From contig CP136067.1 in the NCBI GenBank assembly GCA_032622095.1, positions 128,543,990 through 128,607,989 of the forward strand: 64,000 nucleotides of DNA, given 5' to 3'. The notes beneath the pieces are model-generated. The model was not told the DNA's origin. It saw only the letters and a list, made by a program, of their open reading frames with translations, and did not search any database. Of the stretch, positions 12,101 to 27,100 are shown one piece after another (position 1 is the first letter of the stretch; each line of letters starts with the position of its first letter). The position numbers and the translations under genes are program-made. The stretch is from Siphonodentalium dalli. Taxonomy: Eukaryota; Mollusca; Scaphopoda; Gadilida; Siphonodentaliidae.

Positions 12101-15100
12101 GTCACCAAGCATCATCACAGGTAGGATATCATAGAATAGTCACCAAGCATCATCACAGGTAGGATATCATAGAATAGTCACCAAGCATCATCACAGGTAG
12201 GATATCATAGAATAGTCACCAAGCATCATCACATGTAGGATATCATAGAATAGTCACCAAGCATCATCACAGGTAGGATATCATAGAATAGTCACCAAGC
12301 ATCATCACAGGTAGGATATCATAGAATAGTCACCAAGCATCATCACATGTAGGATATCATAGAATAGTCACCAAGCATCATCACAGGTAGGATATCATAG
12401 AATAGTCACCAAGCATCACCACAGGTAGGATATCATAGAATAGTCACCAAGCATCATCACAGGTAGGATATCATAGAATAGTCACCAAGCATCATCACAG
12501 GTAGGATATCATAGAATAGCCACCAAGCATCATCACATGTAGGATATCATAGAATAGTCACCAAGCATCATCACAGGTAGGATATCATAGAATAGTCACC
12601 AAGCATCATCACAGGTAGGATATCATAGAATAGTCACCAAGCATCATCACAGGTAGGATATCATAGAATAGTCACCAAGCATCATCACATGTAGGATATC
12701 ATAGAATAGTCACCAAGCATCATCACAGGTAGGATATCATAGAATAGTCACCAAGCATCATCACAGGTAGGATATCATAGAATAGTCACCAAGCATCATC
12801 ACAGGTAGGATATCATAGAATAGTCACCAAGCATCATCACAGGTAGGATATCATAGAATAGCCACCAAGCATCATCACATGTAGGATATCATAGAATAGT
12901 CACCAAGCATCATCACATGTAGGATATCATAGAATAGTCACCAAGCATCATCACAGGTAGGATATCATAGAATAGTCACCAAGCATCATCACAGGTAGGA
13001 TATCATAGAATAGTCACCAAGCATCATCACAGGTAGGATATCATAGAATAGCCACCAAGCATCATCACATGTAGGATATCATAGAATAGTCACCAAGCAT
13101 CATCACAGGTAGGATATCATAGAATAGTCACCAAGCATCATCACAGGTAGGATATCATAGAATAGTCACCAAGCATCATCACAGGTAGGATATCATAGAA
13201 TAGTCACCAAGCATCATCACAGGTAGGATATCATAGAATAGTCACCAAGCATCATCACATGTAGGATATCATAGAATAGTCACCAAGCATCATCACATGT
13301 AGGATATCATAGAATAGTCACCAAGCATCATCACAGGTAGGATATCATAGAATAGTCACCAAGCATCATCACAGGTAGGATATCATAGAATAGTCACCAA
13401 GCATCATCACAGGTAGGATATCATAGAATAGTCACCAAGCATCATCACAGGTAGGATATCATAGAATAGTCACCAAGCATCATCACAGGTAGGATATCAT
13501 AGAATAGTCACCAAGCATCATCACAGGTAGGATATCATAGAATAGTCACCACATTTAAAACATAAATTTAAAAGCAAAAAATTAATATGCCATTGTGTAT
13601 CTGCTGAACATTTCAATAATCAAACCTATAAATAGTGTGCCTGTCATTTGCAGAATGAGGTCCCCAGAGGGTGAATTTAGTGATGCTACCCCGCATAGCG
13701 GGCTAGCATCACCAAATTCACCCTCTGGGTATCTATTCTGCTTACACCTCAGCTGAATGAGGTTCCCAGAGGATGAATTTGGTGATGCTAGCCCGCTATG
13801 CGGGGTAGCGTCACTAAATTCACCCTCTGGGAACCTCATTCTGCAAATGACAGACACACTATTTCAAGGCTTGTCAATAATATTATCATTGGGGTTGATA
13901 GTGTCCTCCAGTAGTTAAATTACTAAGATACACAGGGAAGCAGGTTTCCTCCCTGCTAAGCAAGCCTGGATATAGTGTGCCTGTCATTTGCAGAATGAGG
14001 TCCCCAGAGGGTGAATTTAGTGACACTATCCCTCATTATGCATATTATCTTCTGCAAATTAGAGGATATAGAAACTGAACAGAAGGGAAAAAACAATGTT
14101 AATTTAAGACCATAGATGCTTCCCAGAGGATGAGGCCTAAGAAGAATTAGGTCCCCAGAGGATGAATTTGGTCATTAAATTCGCCATCTAGGGACCTAAT
14201 TCTGCAAATGACAGACACACTATTTAAGGGCTTGCTGATAAACATAGAATGGCGTTTTACGCAAAGAAGGTTAACTGGAATAAGTTATCTGAACAAGTTT
14301 CTTACCATGGGACGATGATCTCTGCATATAATGGTATGATTTCCCAGTGAAATTATCCCTCCTCATTGTATTTCTCTCGCCAAATAAAAGTGTGCATTGT
14401 GATATGGCAATATTTCTGCTGAAATTGGTTTTGAAATCAAAAGAAGAATTCTCATTGCTATGGTATTTGCCACAAGAAAATGACAACCTTTTTAATGCCT
14501 TATTTGGCAAATAGAAATTTGTGAAAAAATCATTCAAAATATCAAGAAGAAATTCTGTTTACAATTTTTAGGTTGAAAATGGATGAGTTAAAGACCTTTC
14601 TGGAGAACGAGTGTTGGGAGCTGTGTCCCGTCAAAGCTAACTTCAACATCCTACAGCTCATGGTCAGTACCCAACCTGGTAAAGACCGTGTGGTGAATGT
14701 CATGTCTGGAAATAACTCCCAAGTCTTCAAATAGTGTGTCTGTCATTTGCAGAATGTGATCCCCAGAGGGTGAATTTAGTGATGCTTTCCTGCGTGGTGG
14801 GCTAGCATCTCCAAATTCACCCTCTGGGAACCTCATTCTGCCGAGGCATTAACTGCTTTGGGAGACCTAGGATCAGATTGAAGTTTTAAGGCTGCCGCAC
14901 ACGATGCGATATATGCTGCACGATATTTGTCACAGGCCCTTACAGGTCAAATCGCAGCGTATGCGTTGGAAAATTGTACAACATTTTGTCGCACGATTGG
15001 CCCCGCAAGGAATCAAATAATTTTGATTTTCTACGATCGAGTCATACGATTTATTCGAAGTATCAGATTCAACTAATCTGATCACGCGGCGATCACATGT

Positions 15101-18100
15101 TTTCTTTCACAACAACATGACGTCCATACAGTGTCCTTCAAAGTCAGAGTAGCGGGATATTTTTGGACGGCGGAATACATTCATGCCTCTAGAATACAAC
15201 TACAATTGAAACAGGTGCATGGACTGGACGACAGCAAATTGGTGTCAAAATAATATCTTATTGTGAATTTGTGTGGGGAATTAAATCAGGTATAGTATAG
15301 GGCCTACTAGTCTATAGAACTACAAACACTTGTAATATTAATATTTATTGGAAATTAGTATTTTATATCTGTGATAAATACAAATATAGACCTATACATA
15401 TAATCTATATACCACGTTAATAATACAGTAACCCACTGCATTCACAAGAAAGTAAACAACCAGATTGTACGATCCGATCGTATCATGTGCGGTGGTCTAC
15501 TGTAAGTGATAAAACAGAAGTCGCACGACTAAAATCGTACCGTGTGCGCAAACAGATCTTACGTCGCAAGCGTCTGCGACAAATATCGTGCAACAAATAT
15601 CGCATCGTGTGCGGCGGGCTTTAGCCAGTTGCTGTTGGTGATATTCACCCATTAGTCACCTTGATTATGAATTTTATCTTCTGCAAATTTAGGGTATATA
15701 GAAACTGAACAGAAGGGGAAATAGCAACAAAAAAGTATGTTAATTTGAGGCTATAGATACTTCCCAGAAGATGAGGCCTAAGCAGAATGAGGTCGCCAGA
15801 GGGTGAATTTAGTGATGCTAGCCAGCTGTGGAAAAGGTATGGAAAATGATTTTTAAAATAGGAGTGGGAACCCTGTTAAGTGGCAATGATGGAATAAATG
15901 ATCAATCAAATAAGGACCAATATTGAAAATATTAGTTTGCTTTTCTGTATAGTAAGACAGGTATTAAATGAATTTTACAATAAATTGTGACAGCTTTTTA
16001 TTACAGGAATTCCGCTTTATGAGGCACTGGTCATCAACATCAGAAAAACTACCATCAGGAGAAAGCATAGAAACGATAACAGATAACACATCTGATATCG
16101 TAAATTATTTCGAGACATTTATTGATGAAGGAAACCCGTTTGACATCAAAGTGGACGACGAGGAAGCAGAGGACGTATTTGGTGACGGGGTGAGTATCAA
16201 TTTACATATGAGATGTTTTTTTTTAATTTTGATAACATTTAACCCTTTCATGATTGGAGCTGAGCTGGTGTAGTATTAAAGATCCTGTGCCAATGCATTC
16301 TCTTAGATATGCAAGTCTCACATCAGGAGCGTCACATGTATAAGAGAATGCACTGACTTACAAGGTCAGTGTAAATATTGTTAGGCCTCCTATTGGAGAC
16401 TCGCATATATAAGGGAATACATTGGCACAGGGTTTTCACAAAATATCAGGAAGCTCCAGTCATGGAAGGGTTAACCCTTTCTATACTAAATGGGTTCCCC
16501 CAGTTAGTTAAAAAGTATACATCAGAGTGGTCTATTATTGATTTGCAGAGATTTACTTGTAATAGAATTAGACAACAAATTTATAACTAAAAGTACAGAA
16601 GGAGTCCTATTTATGGAGGGAAATCTTCAGATAATAAGTTCAACCTATGGTCATTTGTTGAACTTATTACTTGAACATTTCCTATGTGATAACTACTCAT
16701 CAATGATGCTTTAGTATTGAAAGGGTTAAACTTTTTATCTGAACATTTCCTATGGGATAACTACTCATCAATGATGCTTTAGTATTGAAAGGGTTAAACT
16801 TATTATCTGAACATTTCCTGTGTGATAACTACTCATCAATGATGCTTTAGTATTGAAAGGGTTAAACTTATTATCTGAACATTTCCTATGGGATAACTAC
16901 TCATCAATGATGCTTTAGTATTGAAAGGGTTAAACTTATTATCTGAACATTTCCTATGGAATAACTACTCATCAATGATGCTTTAGTATTGAAAGGGTTA
17001 AACTTATTATCTGAACATTTCCTATGGGATAACTACTCATCAATGATGCTTTAGTATAGACAGGGTTAAACTTATTATCTGAACAATTCATATGGGATAA
17101 CTACTCATCAATGATGCTTTAGTATAGACAGTGTTAAACTTATTATCTGAACATTTCCTATGGGATAACTACTCATCAATGATGCTTTAGTATAGACAGG
17201 GTTAAACTTATTATCTGAACATTTCATATGGGATAACTACTCATCAATGATGCTTTAGTATAGACAGGGTTAAACTTATTATCTGAACATTTCATATGGG
17301 ATAACTACTCATCAATGATGCTTTAGTATAGACAGGGTTAAACTTATTATCTGAACATTTCCTATGGGATAACTACTCATCAATGATGCTTTAGTATAGA
17401 CAGGGTTAAACTTATTATCTGAACATTTCCTCGTGTGTAACTACTCATCAATGATGCTTTAGTATAGACAGGGTTAAACTTTTTATCTGAACATTTCATA
17501 TGGGATAACTACTCATCAATGATGCTTTAGTATAGACAGGGTTAAACTTATTATCTGAACATTTCCTCGTGTGTAACTACTCATCAATGATGCTTTAGTA
17601 TAGACAGGGTTAAACTTATTATCTGAACATTTCCTCGTGTGTAACTACTCATCAATGATGCTTTAGTATAGACAGGGTTAAACTTATTATTTGAACATTT
17701 CCTATGGGATAACTACTCATCAATGATGCTTTAGTATAGACAGGGTTAAACTTATTATCTGAACATTTCCTCGTGTGTAACTACTCATCAATGATGCTTT
17801 AGTATAGACAGGGTTAAACTTATTATTTGAACATTTCATATGGGATAACTACTCATCAATGATGCTTTAGTATAGACAGGGTTAAACTTATGATCTGAAC
17901 ATTTCCTCGTGTGTAACTACTCATCAATGATGCTTTAGTATAGACAGGGTTAAACTTATTATCTGAACATTTCATATGGGATAACTACTCATCAATGATG
18001 CTTTAGTATAGACAGTGTTAAACTTATTTTCTGAACATTTCCTATGGGATAACTACTCATCAATGATGCTTTAGTATAGACAGGGTTAAACTTATTATCT

Positions 18101-21100
18101 GAACATTTCATATGGGATAACTACTCATCAATGATGCTTTAGTATAGACAGGGTTAAACTTATTATCTGAACATTTCATATGGGATAACTACTCATCAAT
18201 GATGCTTTAGTATAGACAGGGTTAAACTTATTATCTGAACATTTCCTATGGGATAACTACTCATCAATGATGCTTTAGTATAGACAGGGTTAAACTTATT
18301 ATCTGAACATTTCCTCGTGTGTAACTACTCATCAATGATGGTTTAGTATAGACAGGGTTAAACTTTTTATCTGAACATTTCATATGGGATAACTACTCAT
18401 CAATGATGCTTTAGTATAGACAGGGTTAAACTTATGATCTGAACATTTCCTCGTGTGTAACTACTCATCAATGATGCTTTAGTATAGACAGGGTTAAACT
18501 TATTATCTGAACATTTCATATGGGATAACTACTCATCAATGATGCTTTAGTATAGACAGTGTTAAACTTATTATCTGAACATTTCCTATGGGATAACTAC
18601 TCATCAATGATGCTTTAGTATAGACAGGGTTCAACTTATTATCTGAACATTTCATATGGGATAACTACTCATCAATGATGCTTTAGTATAGACAGGGTTA
18701 AACTTATTATCTGAACATTTCATATGGGATAACTACTCATCAATGATGCTTTAGTATAGACAGGGTTAAACTTATTATCTGAACATTTCCTATGGGATAA
18801 CTACTCATCAATGATGCTTTAGTATAGACAGGGTTAAACTTATTATCTGAACATTTCCTCGTGTGTAACTACTCATCAATGATGCTTTAGTATAGACAGG
18901 GTTAAACTTTTTATCTGAACATTTCATATGGGATAACTACTCATCAATGATGCTTTAGTATAGACAGGGTTAAACTTATTATCTGAACATTTCCTCGTGT
19001 GTAACTACTCATCAATGATGCTTTAGTATAGACAGGGTTAAACTTTTTATCTGAACATTTCATATGGGATAACTACTCATCAATGATGCTTTAGTATAGA
19101 CAGGGTTAAACTTATTATCTGAACATTTCCTATGGAATAACTACTCATCAATGATGCTTTAGTATAGACAGTGTTAAACTTATTATCTGAACATTTCCTA
19201 TGGGGTCACTACTCATCAATGATGCTTTAGTATTGAAAGGGTTAAACTTATTATCTGAATATTTCATATGGGATAACTACTCGTCAATGATGCTTTAGTA
19301 TTGAAAGGGATAAACTTATTATCTGAACATTTCCTATGGAATAACTACTCATCAATGATGCTTTAGTATAGACAGTGTTAAACTTATGATCTGAACATTT
19401 CCTATGGGGTCACTACTCATCAATGATGCTTTAGAATAGAAAGGGTTAAACTTATTATCTGAACATTTCCTGTGTGATAACTACTCATCAATGATGCTTT
19501 AGTATAGGAAAGGTTAAACTTATTATCTGAACATTTCCTATGGGATAACTACTCATCAATGATGCTTTAGTATAGAAAGGGTTAAACTTAGTATCTGAAC
19601 ATTTCATATGGGATAACTTCTCATCAATGATGCTTTAGTATAGAAAGGGTTAAACTTTTTATCTGAACATTTCATATGGGATAACTACTCATCAATGATG
19701 CTTTAGTATAGACAGGGTTAAACTTTTTATCTGAACATTTCATATGGGATAACTACTCATCAATGATGCTTTAGTATATAAAGGTTAAACTTATTATCTG
19801 AACATTTCCTGTGTGATAACTACTCATCAATGATGCTTTAGTATAGAAAGGGTTAAACTTATTATCTGAACATTTCCTGTGTGATAACTACTCATCAATG
19901 ATGCTTCAGTATAGGAAAGGTTAAACTTATTATCTGAACATTTCCTATGGGATAACTACTCATCAATGATGCTTTAGTATTGAAAGGGTTAAACTTATTA
20001 TCTGAACATTTCATATGGGATAACTACTCATCAATGATGCTTTAGTATAGAAAGGGTTAAACTTATTATCTGAACATTTCCTGTGGGATAACTACTCATC
20101 AATGATGCTTTAGTATAGGAAAGGTTAAACTTATTATCTGAACATTTCCTATGGGATAACTACTCATCAATGATGCTTTAGTATAGAAAGGGTTAAACTT
20201 ATTATCTGAACATTTCATATGGGATAACTACTCATCAATGATGCTTTAGTATAGAAAGGGTTAAACTTATTATCTGAACATTTCATATGGGATAACTACT
20301 CATCAACTATGCTTTAGTATAGAAAGGGTTAAACTTATTATTTGAACATTTCATATGGGATAACTACTCATCAACGATGCTTTAGTATAGAAAGCGTTAA
20401 ACTTATTATCTGAACATTAAAGGTTTTATAGGGTATCATGCTCAATGTTAATTGTTTGCCAGGGTTTCCAATATTTAATAAATGAGTTTTTCAGTGAGAA
20501 TATAAAATCATTTCATAAATCAATTTCAGAGAATGGTATGATATTTTGTCCCCTAAAAGCCTGTAGTTCTCTATCACGCAATTGATTCCTTGCTGACTAT
20601 CAACACATTTTCCATGGCCCCGAGATGCCACTTACGCTGTTGAGGAAACTGTTAAAATTTGCAATTTATTTTTAATGTCCGACTTCAGTAAATTCATTAA
20701 AACATTATTATGCCATGAAATAATCCTGAACAACTTTCAACAGCTTACAGTTTCCTAAAATTGTAAAAATCAAGAATGTTATGAGTTGTTTTCCCACAAA
20801 CATGTACCACTGCATACATACAAACAAACTTTTGGGGTAAATTTGCAAATTAAATTACTGTATACACCCATCAGTAAGCCCATCCCTGAGGATAAGCCCA
20901 TCTATATTTTTGCTCTAAAAAAAATAATGGGGTGGTCCCTGAAGATAAGCCCACCCCCATTTTTAGAACTTAGAGGGCGAGTAGACATTGATGTCAGGTT
21001 AACATACCATTACTCCAGCTAATTTCCATTACAAACTCATTTAACCCTTTACCCAACAGAAGGGCCCTGTGCCAATGCATTCTCTTATATATGCGAGTCG

Positions 21101-24100
21101 ACCATAGGTCGCCTCGCATATATAAGAGAATGCATTGGCTTAACACATTAAAAATTATAAAATTGTTAAAATGGTAAAAAGTGTTAAAAAAAGATTTTAT
21201 TTAGGCCAATGCATTCTCTTATATATGCGAGGCGACCTATGGTCGACTCGCATATATAAGAGAATGCATTGGCACAGGGCATAACTGTAACTATCACAAT
21301 GTGGTCAAGGAGCCGGTTCCAATGATATCCATATTTGTATGGTTCTATTGAGACAGACCGAAGATATTTTAGGCTGTTGAAGCTTTAATTGGCCGGTTTT
21401 GGCCGGTTTGTTGGGTAAAGGGATAATACTGCGTGCCCCATTCTGTTTCACAAAATGATGTTTAACAATATATAAGATGATCTTTGTGTCTTTGTGTCTT
21501 TTAAATATCTATCGGACATAATAAAACACAAAACAAAGTATTTTTATTAAATAAAATAATATACATCATGATTCATATAAAACACGACATTAGATTAGCA
21601 CAACGAATACAAACTTAGATTTATCATATGGGGGTCCTCAAAGGTAAGCCCAGTCCTAAGTTTTTGTGTCAAAACATTCATTGCGCACCAGGCTCACTGA
21701 TGGGTGTATACAGTAAGGTGCATGAATGTGTTGATTATGCAACACACCTCTTTGTGTTACCTATTTTGAATAACTCTCTATGTATAATATAATTTAAAGT
21801 GATGTGAAACACTCCGGTTCAGTGATCAAATATAAATGGTAAAATTGAGAATAATCTTTTTACAAAAAGTAGATCCAAATTGACAACACACACCGTCATT
21901 CTTATATATGTACTAAATGCAATTACTCTCGATGGCGAAATCGTTTTCGTTAGTTTATCGCCGATAGATGCGTCCCGAATCGAGTAGTAAATATTTATAA
22001 TTGAGCGTAGTTCTGACGATGTTTTCTATGGAGTGGTACTGTCGATTTGCTTCAAATTTTCGGCTATGTTAGTAGAAGGTTACATTCCTCCAGTTGTCAT
22101 AGCGCCTGAATAGTAACTTATCAGTTTCACCCACCCGAACAAGTACATAATATGTCTTTAAGTTCGAACAAAAAGTTATAAAATCATCTGTGATGCTGTT
22201 GTACCAAGATATAGTTTTCAGACATGATATAGAAGTAAAATACTTATAAACTTTAACTAAAGGGCTCGGACGAAAAGAACTCGGACAGCGATTCAGACAT
22301 TCCAGATGAACTGAAACATGATTACATCGATGAGATTACGGGTGAAACCAAAAATTACAGGTGAGTGCAAAGATGATTACATGTACATCAAAGAGATTAT
22401 TGGTGAAAAGAATATTACAAGTTAGCTTAAACACTAAAACATCACTGAATTTCAGGTTAACTCTTTTGATGCCATACATCACCACATACAAACCCCAAAT
22501 CTCCCCCCCCCCCCCCCTGAACTTACACCAAATATAAATACTTGCACATTACTCTGGCTCTGATTGTACCAACTGACTTCTAGTCTTGACCCCGTATCAT
22601 CACAATATTGTCCACTTGCATCCGATTTATATCAAGACAATAAATTGACAACCAAAGTGTGCCTGTCTTCACAGAGTTACGTATCTTACGTATCTTTGCA
22701 AATAAGCGCGATGGGCATTGTATGGATAATTAACATAAATGTGTGTTTTTTTGTGTCAAAAGTGTGGTACATACAGTGATGCCCTAAATAATCGACTCCT
22801 TAACCACAGCAAAATTATGGGTAATTTTTCAGGATTTAGTCGGAAATATGGCTTGTTGCCATTCATCGGAAAGCTCTCACTGAGAGCTTTCCAATGAATG
22901 GCAACAAGCCATATATCCGACTAAATCCTGAAAAATTACCCATAATTCTGCTGTGGTTATGGAGTCGATTATTTAGGGCATTACTGTAACAGAAGAAATA
23001 TTCTGTGTTCTGAGCCTTGATGTATTTTGCGACAGCAGATTTCATGATAGTCCAAGTCTTCTCGTACTAAAGCCGGCTAAGATATTGGGATGGAGGTGCC
23101 GGTCTTTAGTCCGAATTCGTCCCGTATAGTCTCTTATGACACGACTTAAGCGTTATTGACCCGCTCAAATAAAACCACAATTTATATGAAATAAAATATC
23201 ACAATTGCGACAATAAACGGATATTTTCAACAGAAGACATGCTATTTGATCTGAAACCCACATCAGTTGTGAATTGAAAGCGGTAATTTAATGCGAAAAG
23301 AGACATTTATCGCAATGTTTACAATTTTTTTAAAGTATCCGAACTCAGTTGACCTCGCGAACTGTGTTCGGCATTTTCCGTTGAAAATATTCCGTAGATT
23401 TTGGACAAACAACGCAAATTACGATGAATTCTCCATTGTAATCGTAATTATGTGTGTCAATAAATAAAAAATAAATAGATTAATTAAACATTGGAGATAT
23501 AAATGTAATACATTGAATAAATTACGGGAATTATAACCCTCTCAAAGTTTAAAACAGTGTAAACACAACGAGCATTAGAATAAATAATATGCCTTATATG
23601 GTGCTACCTTTCATCCACATTTGGTGGACTTCCGCGAAATTAAGATATATACTAAGCGAACAGGGCAATATATTGCTCTTGTTATGCACACAAAAAATCA
23701 AACAAAATTTGTATACATTTTGAACCTTAAGTTTGAAAAGTCCCACTGAAACGGAAGAACTATATTTCGAAACTGTGTGATTCGGTTCTCCGATTATTTT
23801 ATCAACACACAAATCAAAATGCACATCACACGCATGGCAAGTCAGACATAAGAGTTCTAATTTGCTCCAATTTTGACAAGTTGCTTGCGAAAATTGTCAA
23901 CAAAACTACCGTTCTGATCCTCCATTATGTCATTAAGTTTTTAGTGCGGGAATTGTTCTCAAAGCACATAGGAAACTGGACTTTGGGGCGATCGGTTTTC
24001 GCCATATAGAAACGGAAACTAGAATACCCAGCGGACAATGCCGGAATTCTTCGGAACCTGACTTCGGCTTTCAGTTAAGTAAACAAAATATAAAAACAGC

Positions 24101-27100
24101 GATGTTGGTGACAATCAACCGGAATATTCTATGCGTAATGTAACATGAAAGTTAGATTATTATACACCATTATGACCATAAGATGTCTCTCTTTCCGATG
24201 TATATAGCATCATGTATTGATTTATTAGGTAAATCGAGTAAAATACAACACAGATTCCCGCCACAGATCGTGGGCGTAAGTCGTGTCATAAGAGACTATA
24301 CGGGACGAACTCGGACTAAAGACCGGCACCTCCATCCCAATATCTTAGCCGGCTTTAGTACGAGAAGACTTGGACTAATTTCATGATAATCATGGTTATA
24401 AGTCCATTGTATCTATCTGACAATAAAATCTTACCTGTGTTCTCTTATTTCAGGCAAATTCGTCGAATGCATTCCAGAAGGCGGAGTTCATCGAAGCAGG
24501 CGCCCATTGTTACAAACACGACTCTCAATGTACTCCGAGTTATAGGTGGGTGGCAATTTATTTATATCCATTATAAAGTTAACACTTTGATTTCTGAATA
24601 GAATCTCACATTTAACTTCTGATGTATACACAGGAAAGGTCCACTCTTCACTTGTAGGAGTGTTCAAATAAAATATGGCTTTTTTTTTGTAAAATACCAA
24701 AGCACCATTTTTCAGAAAAGCAAAGATCCCCAAAAAAAGTAACTGTTTTGGAGGAAATATAGCCAAGCAGCGTCCTTTTATTCCAAATAAGGTTTTTAGC
24801 TCACCTGAGATGAAGTCTCCGGTGGAGCTATAGTCATCACTCCACGTCCGTCCATCCGTCCGTCTGTCGAGCCGTCCATCCGTCCATCAACAATTCTTGA
24901 AACATCTTCTTCGGAACCATAAGACCGAATGGGTTCATATTTGGTGTGGATGTTCCCTAGGTGATTCACATTCAGATTTGTTCAAATGAGGTCACTGGGT
25001 CAAATAGTTACGAAAGCAGGGCCATAACTCTATTTCTCCATAGTAATTCTTAGAATGACTTCTTCTCAAGAACCATTGGGCCGATTTAGCTTATATTTGG
25101 TATGGAGGGTCCTTGTGTGACTGGGGTTCAGATTTGTTCAAATGGGGTCACTGGGTCAAATAGGGGCAGAGCCAGGGACACAACTAAAAAAAAAAGATTG
25201 AAGTCCTTGTTCAATTAAAAAAAAGTTATCTTCTCTAGAACCATTTGGCATATTTAGCATACATTTTGGTATAGAGAGTCCACGGGTGACTGGGATTCAG
25301 ATTTGTTGAAATGGGTTCACCAGGTCAAATAAGGGTGCGACCAGGGACATAACTCTTCCCCGATAGTAAATCTTAAAATGGCTCCTCCTCAAGAGCCATC
25401 AGTCCTATTTAGCTTATATGTATTAACTGGTATGGAGGGTCCTTGTGTTACTTGGGAATGGGTTACAGTTTTGTTAAAATGGGTTCGACCAATCAAAAAT
25501 GTCATTTGGTGTATATGGCCTATGGAGAGTTGGGATCAAAATTTGTTTGAATGGGGTCCACCATTAAAAAAGGGGGGCATGTCAGGTTGTAACTTTGCCA
25601 CAGTTAGGAAAGCTTGAGGTATCAGTTGTAAAATTCCAACATATGCAAAGGAATTTTACGAACTTGGGAGTATGTTTGCTTCAGTTGGGAGGGAGCAGAC
25701 TATGGACTATGTGGGGTTGGGGGATCTGGACCATATTTTAAGGTGGACACCCCACTGCTCAACTGAGACCCTCTAGGCAACGTCCATCTTTAGGACTACT
25801 TGTTTTTAAGTGAATTTGACAAGTACTAACTCTTATGGTCTTCCGATTCCCAGTCTTTGCAGTCTGGTGAGCGTCTCCACAGTCATTGACTGTCTTGTTT
25901 TTAAAGGTACTCAATCCGATTCGAAGGTCCCCATATCACGAGATTCCAACAACAACAACAACATTTTTTGAAATGCCGCTTAAGTTATCAGAATCGATTT
26001 ATTGCCCCAAAATGATGCTAACCAGTCGACTATAGTATAAAATTGCCCAAAACTATCAACATTTTGTTCAACGAAATTTGGCCGGATTGCACAATATCTA
26101 ACACACAAAGCCACTTGATTTATAGTTATCCGTTTTCATCCGCAATTTTGATCCGAGATCGTCGGCTTGATGAATATTTGCCTGGCCACCAAAAATTACA
26201 TATCTCAGGAAATAATTGATATTGATATCTGATCAATCAGTTCCGAAGCCAATGAAATAGTAATTTGGGAGCATTAAGTCGGATTATGCATCTTTAATCT
26301 AACAAATTTTGTTATAAATTATCCTATTTCAAGTAAGACAATTTATTTACTATTTAATTTTCTTGTTTCTAAAAAGCCAATATTTCAAAGAGGCCACCTT
26401 TTTTGGATGGTTTTTATGCCAATTTAATTTATCTTGTACAGGTAAATACATGCAGATGATCAGTGTGTTGAAGCCAATAGCGTTTGATGTCATCACCTGC
26501 ATATCTCAACTGTTTGATTACTACCTCTATACAGTAAGTAAAAATTATACCTGTATATCTCATTAAAAGGGGACCCAAGACACTCACAGTGGGTAAATGT
26601 GGAAAAAATATATAAATCTGTAAAAACATCCCCACTATTAGAGGGAACCACAGCATTTACAGTGGGTAAATGTGGAAAAATAAGTCTGTAAAAACATCAC
26701 CACGAAGATGAACATGGAAAATGGTGTTTTGGGACCACGGCCCTTGGAAACAGAAAATTGATTTTGATTAGCCTAAATGGAATTTTATAACATCAGTATT
26801 TGCTAAACAAAATGTGACATAAACCAGACTTATATATAGCAAACAATATTATTTTATTCTTGAAAAATAATTTATTTTCACCTGTGCATATATACTTGTC
26901 GATTAAACAGACATGTATCATTCAAGCTTCCAAATTTTGTCTACGTTATTTGGAAGGAGGTATAATATAGGTTGACAAATACACAAAATATTCATAATAC
27001 CAGCTTCATATGCTCTGAAAAATACTTTCCATGGTCACAGCCATTTTCCAGCTGTTTTTCATTAACAGAAGTGAAACAAACGCTCTTTATTTCTTCCATA

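Noticed and set aside
10206-13550. CRISPR-like array
   Set aside because: Units are contiguous with no spacers, lie in a eukaryotic intron and contain the exon end.
16662-20420. Centromeric satellite
   Set aside because: A single ~3.7-kb array inside an intron of an active-looking gene with its parent MITE attached; a local minisatellite is simpler.
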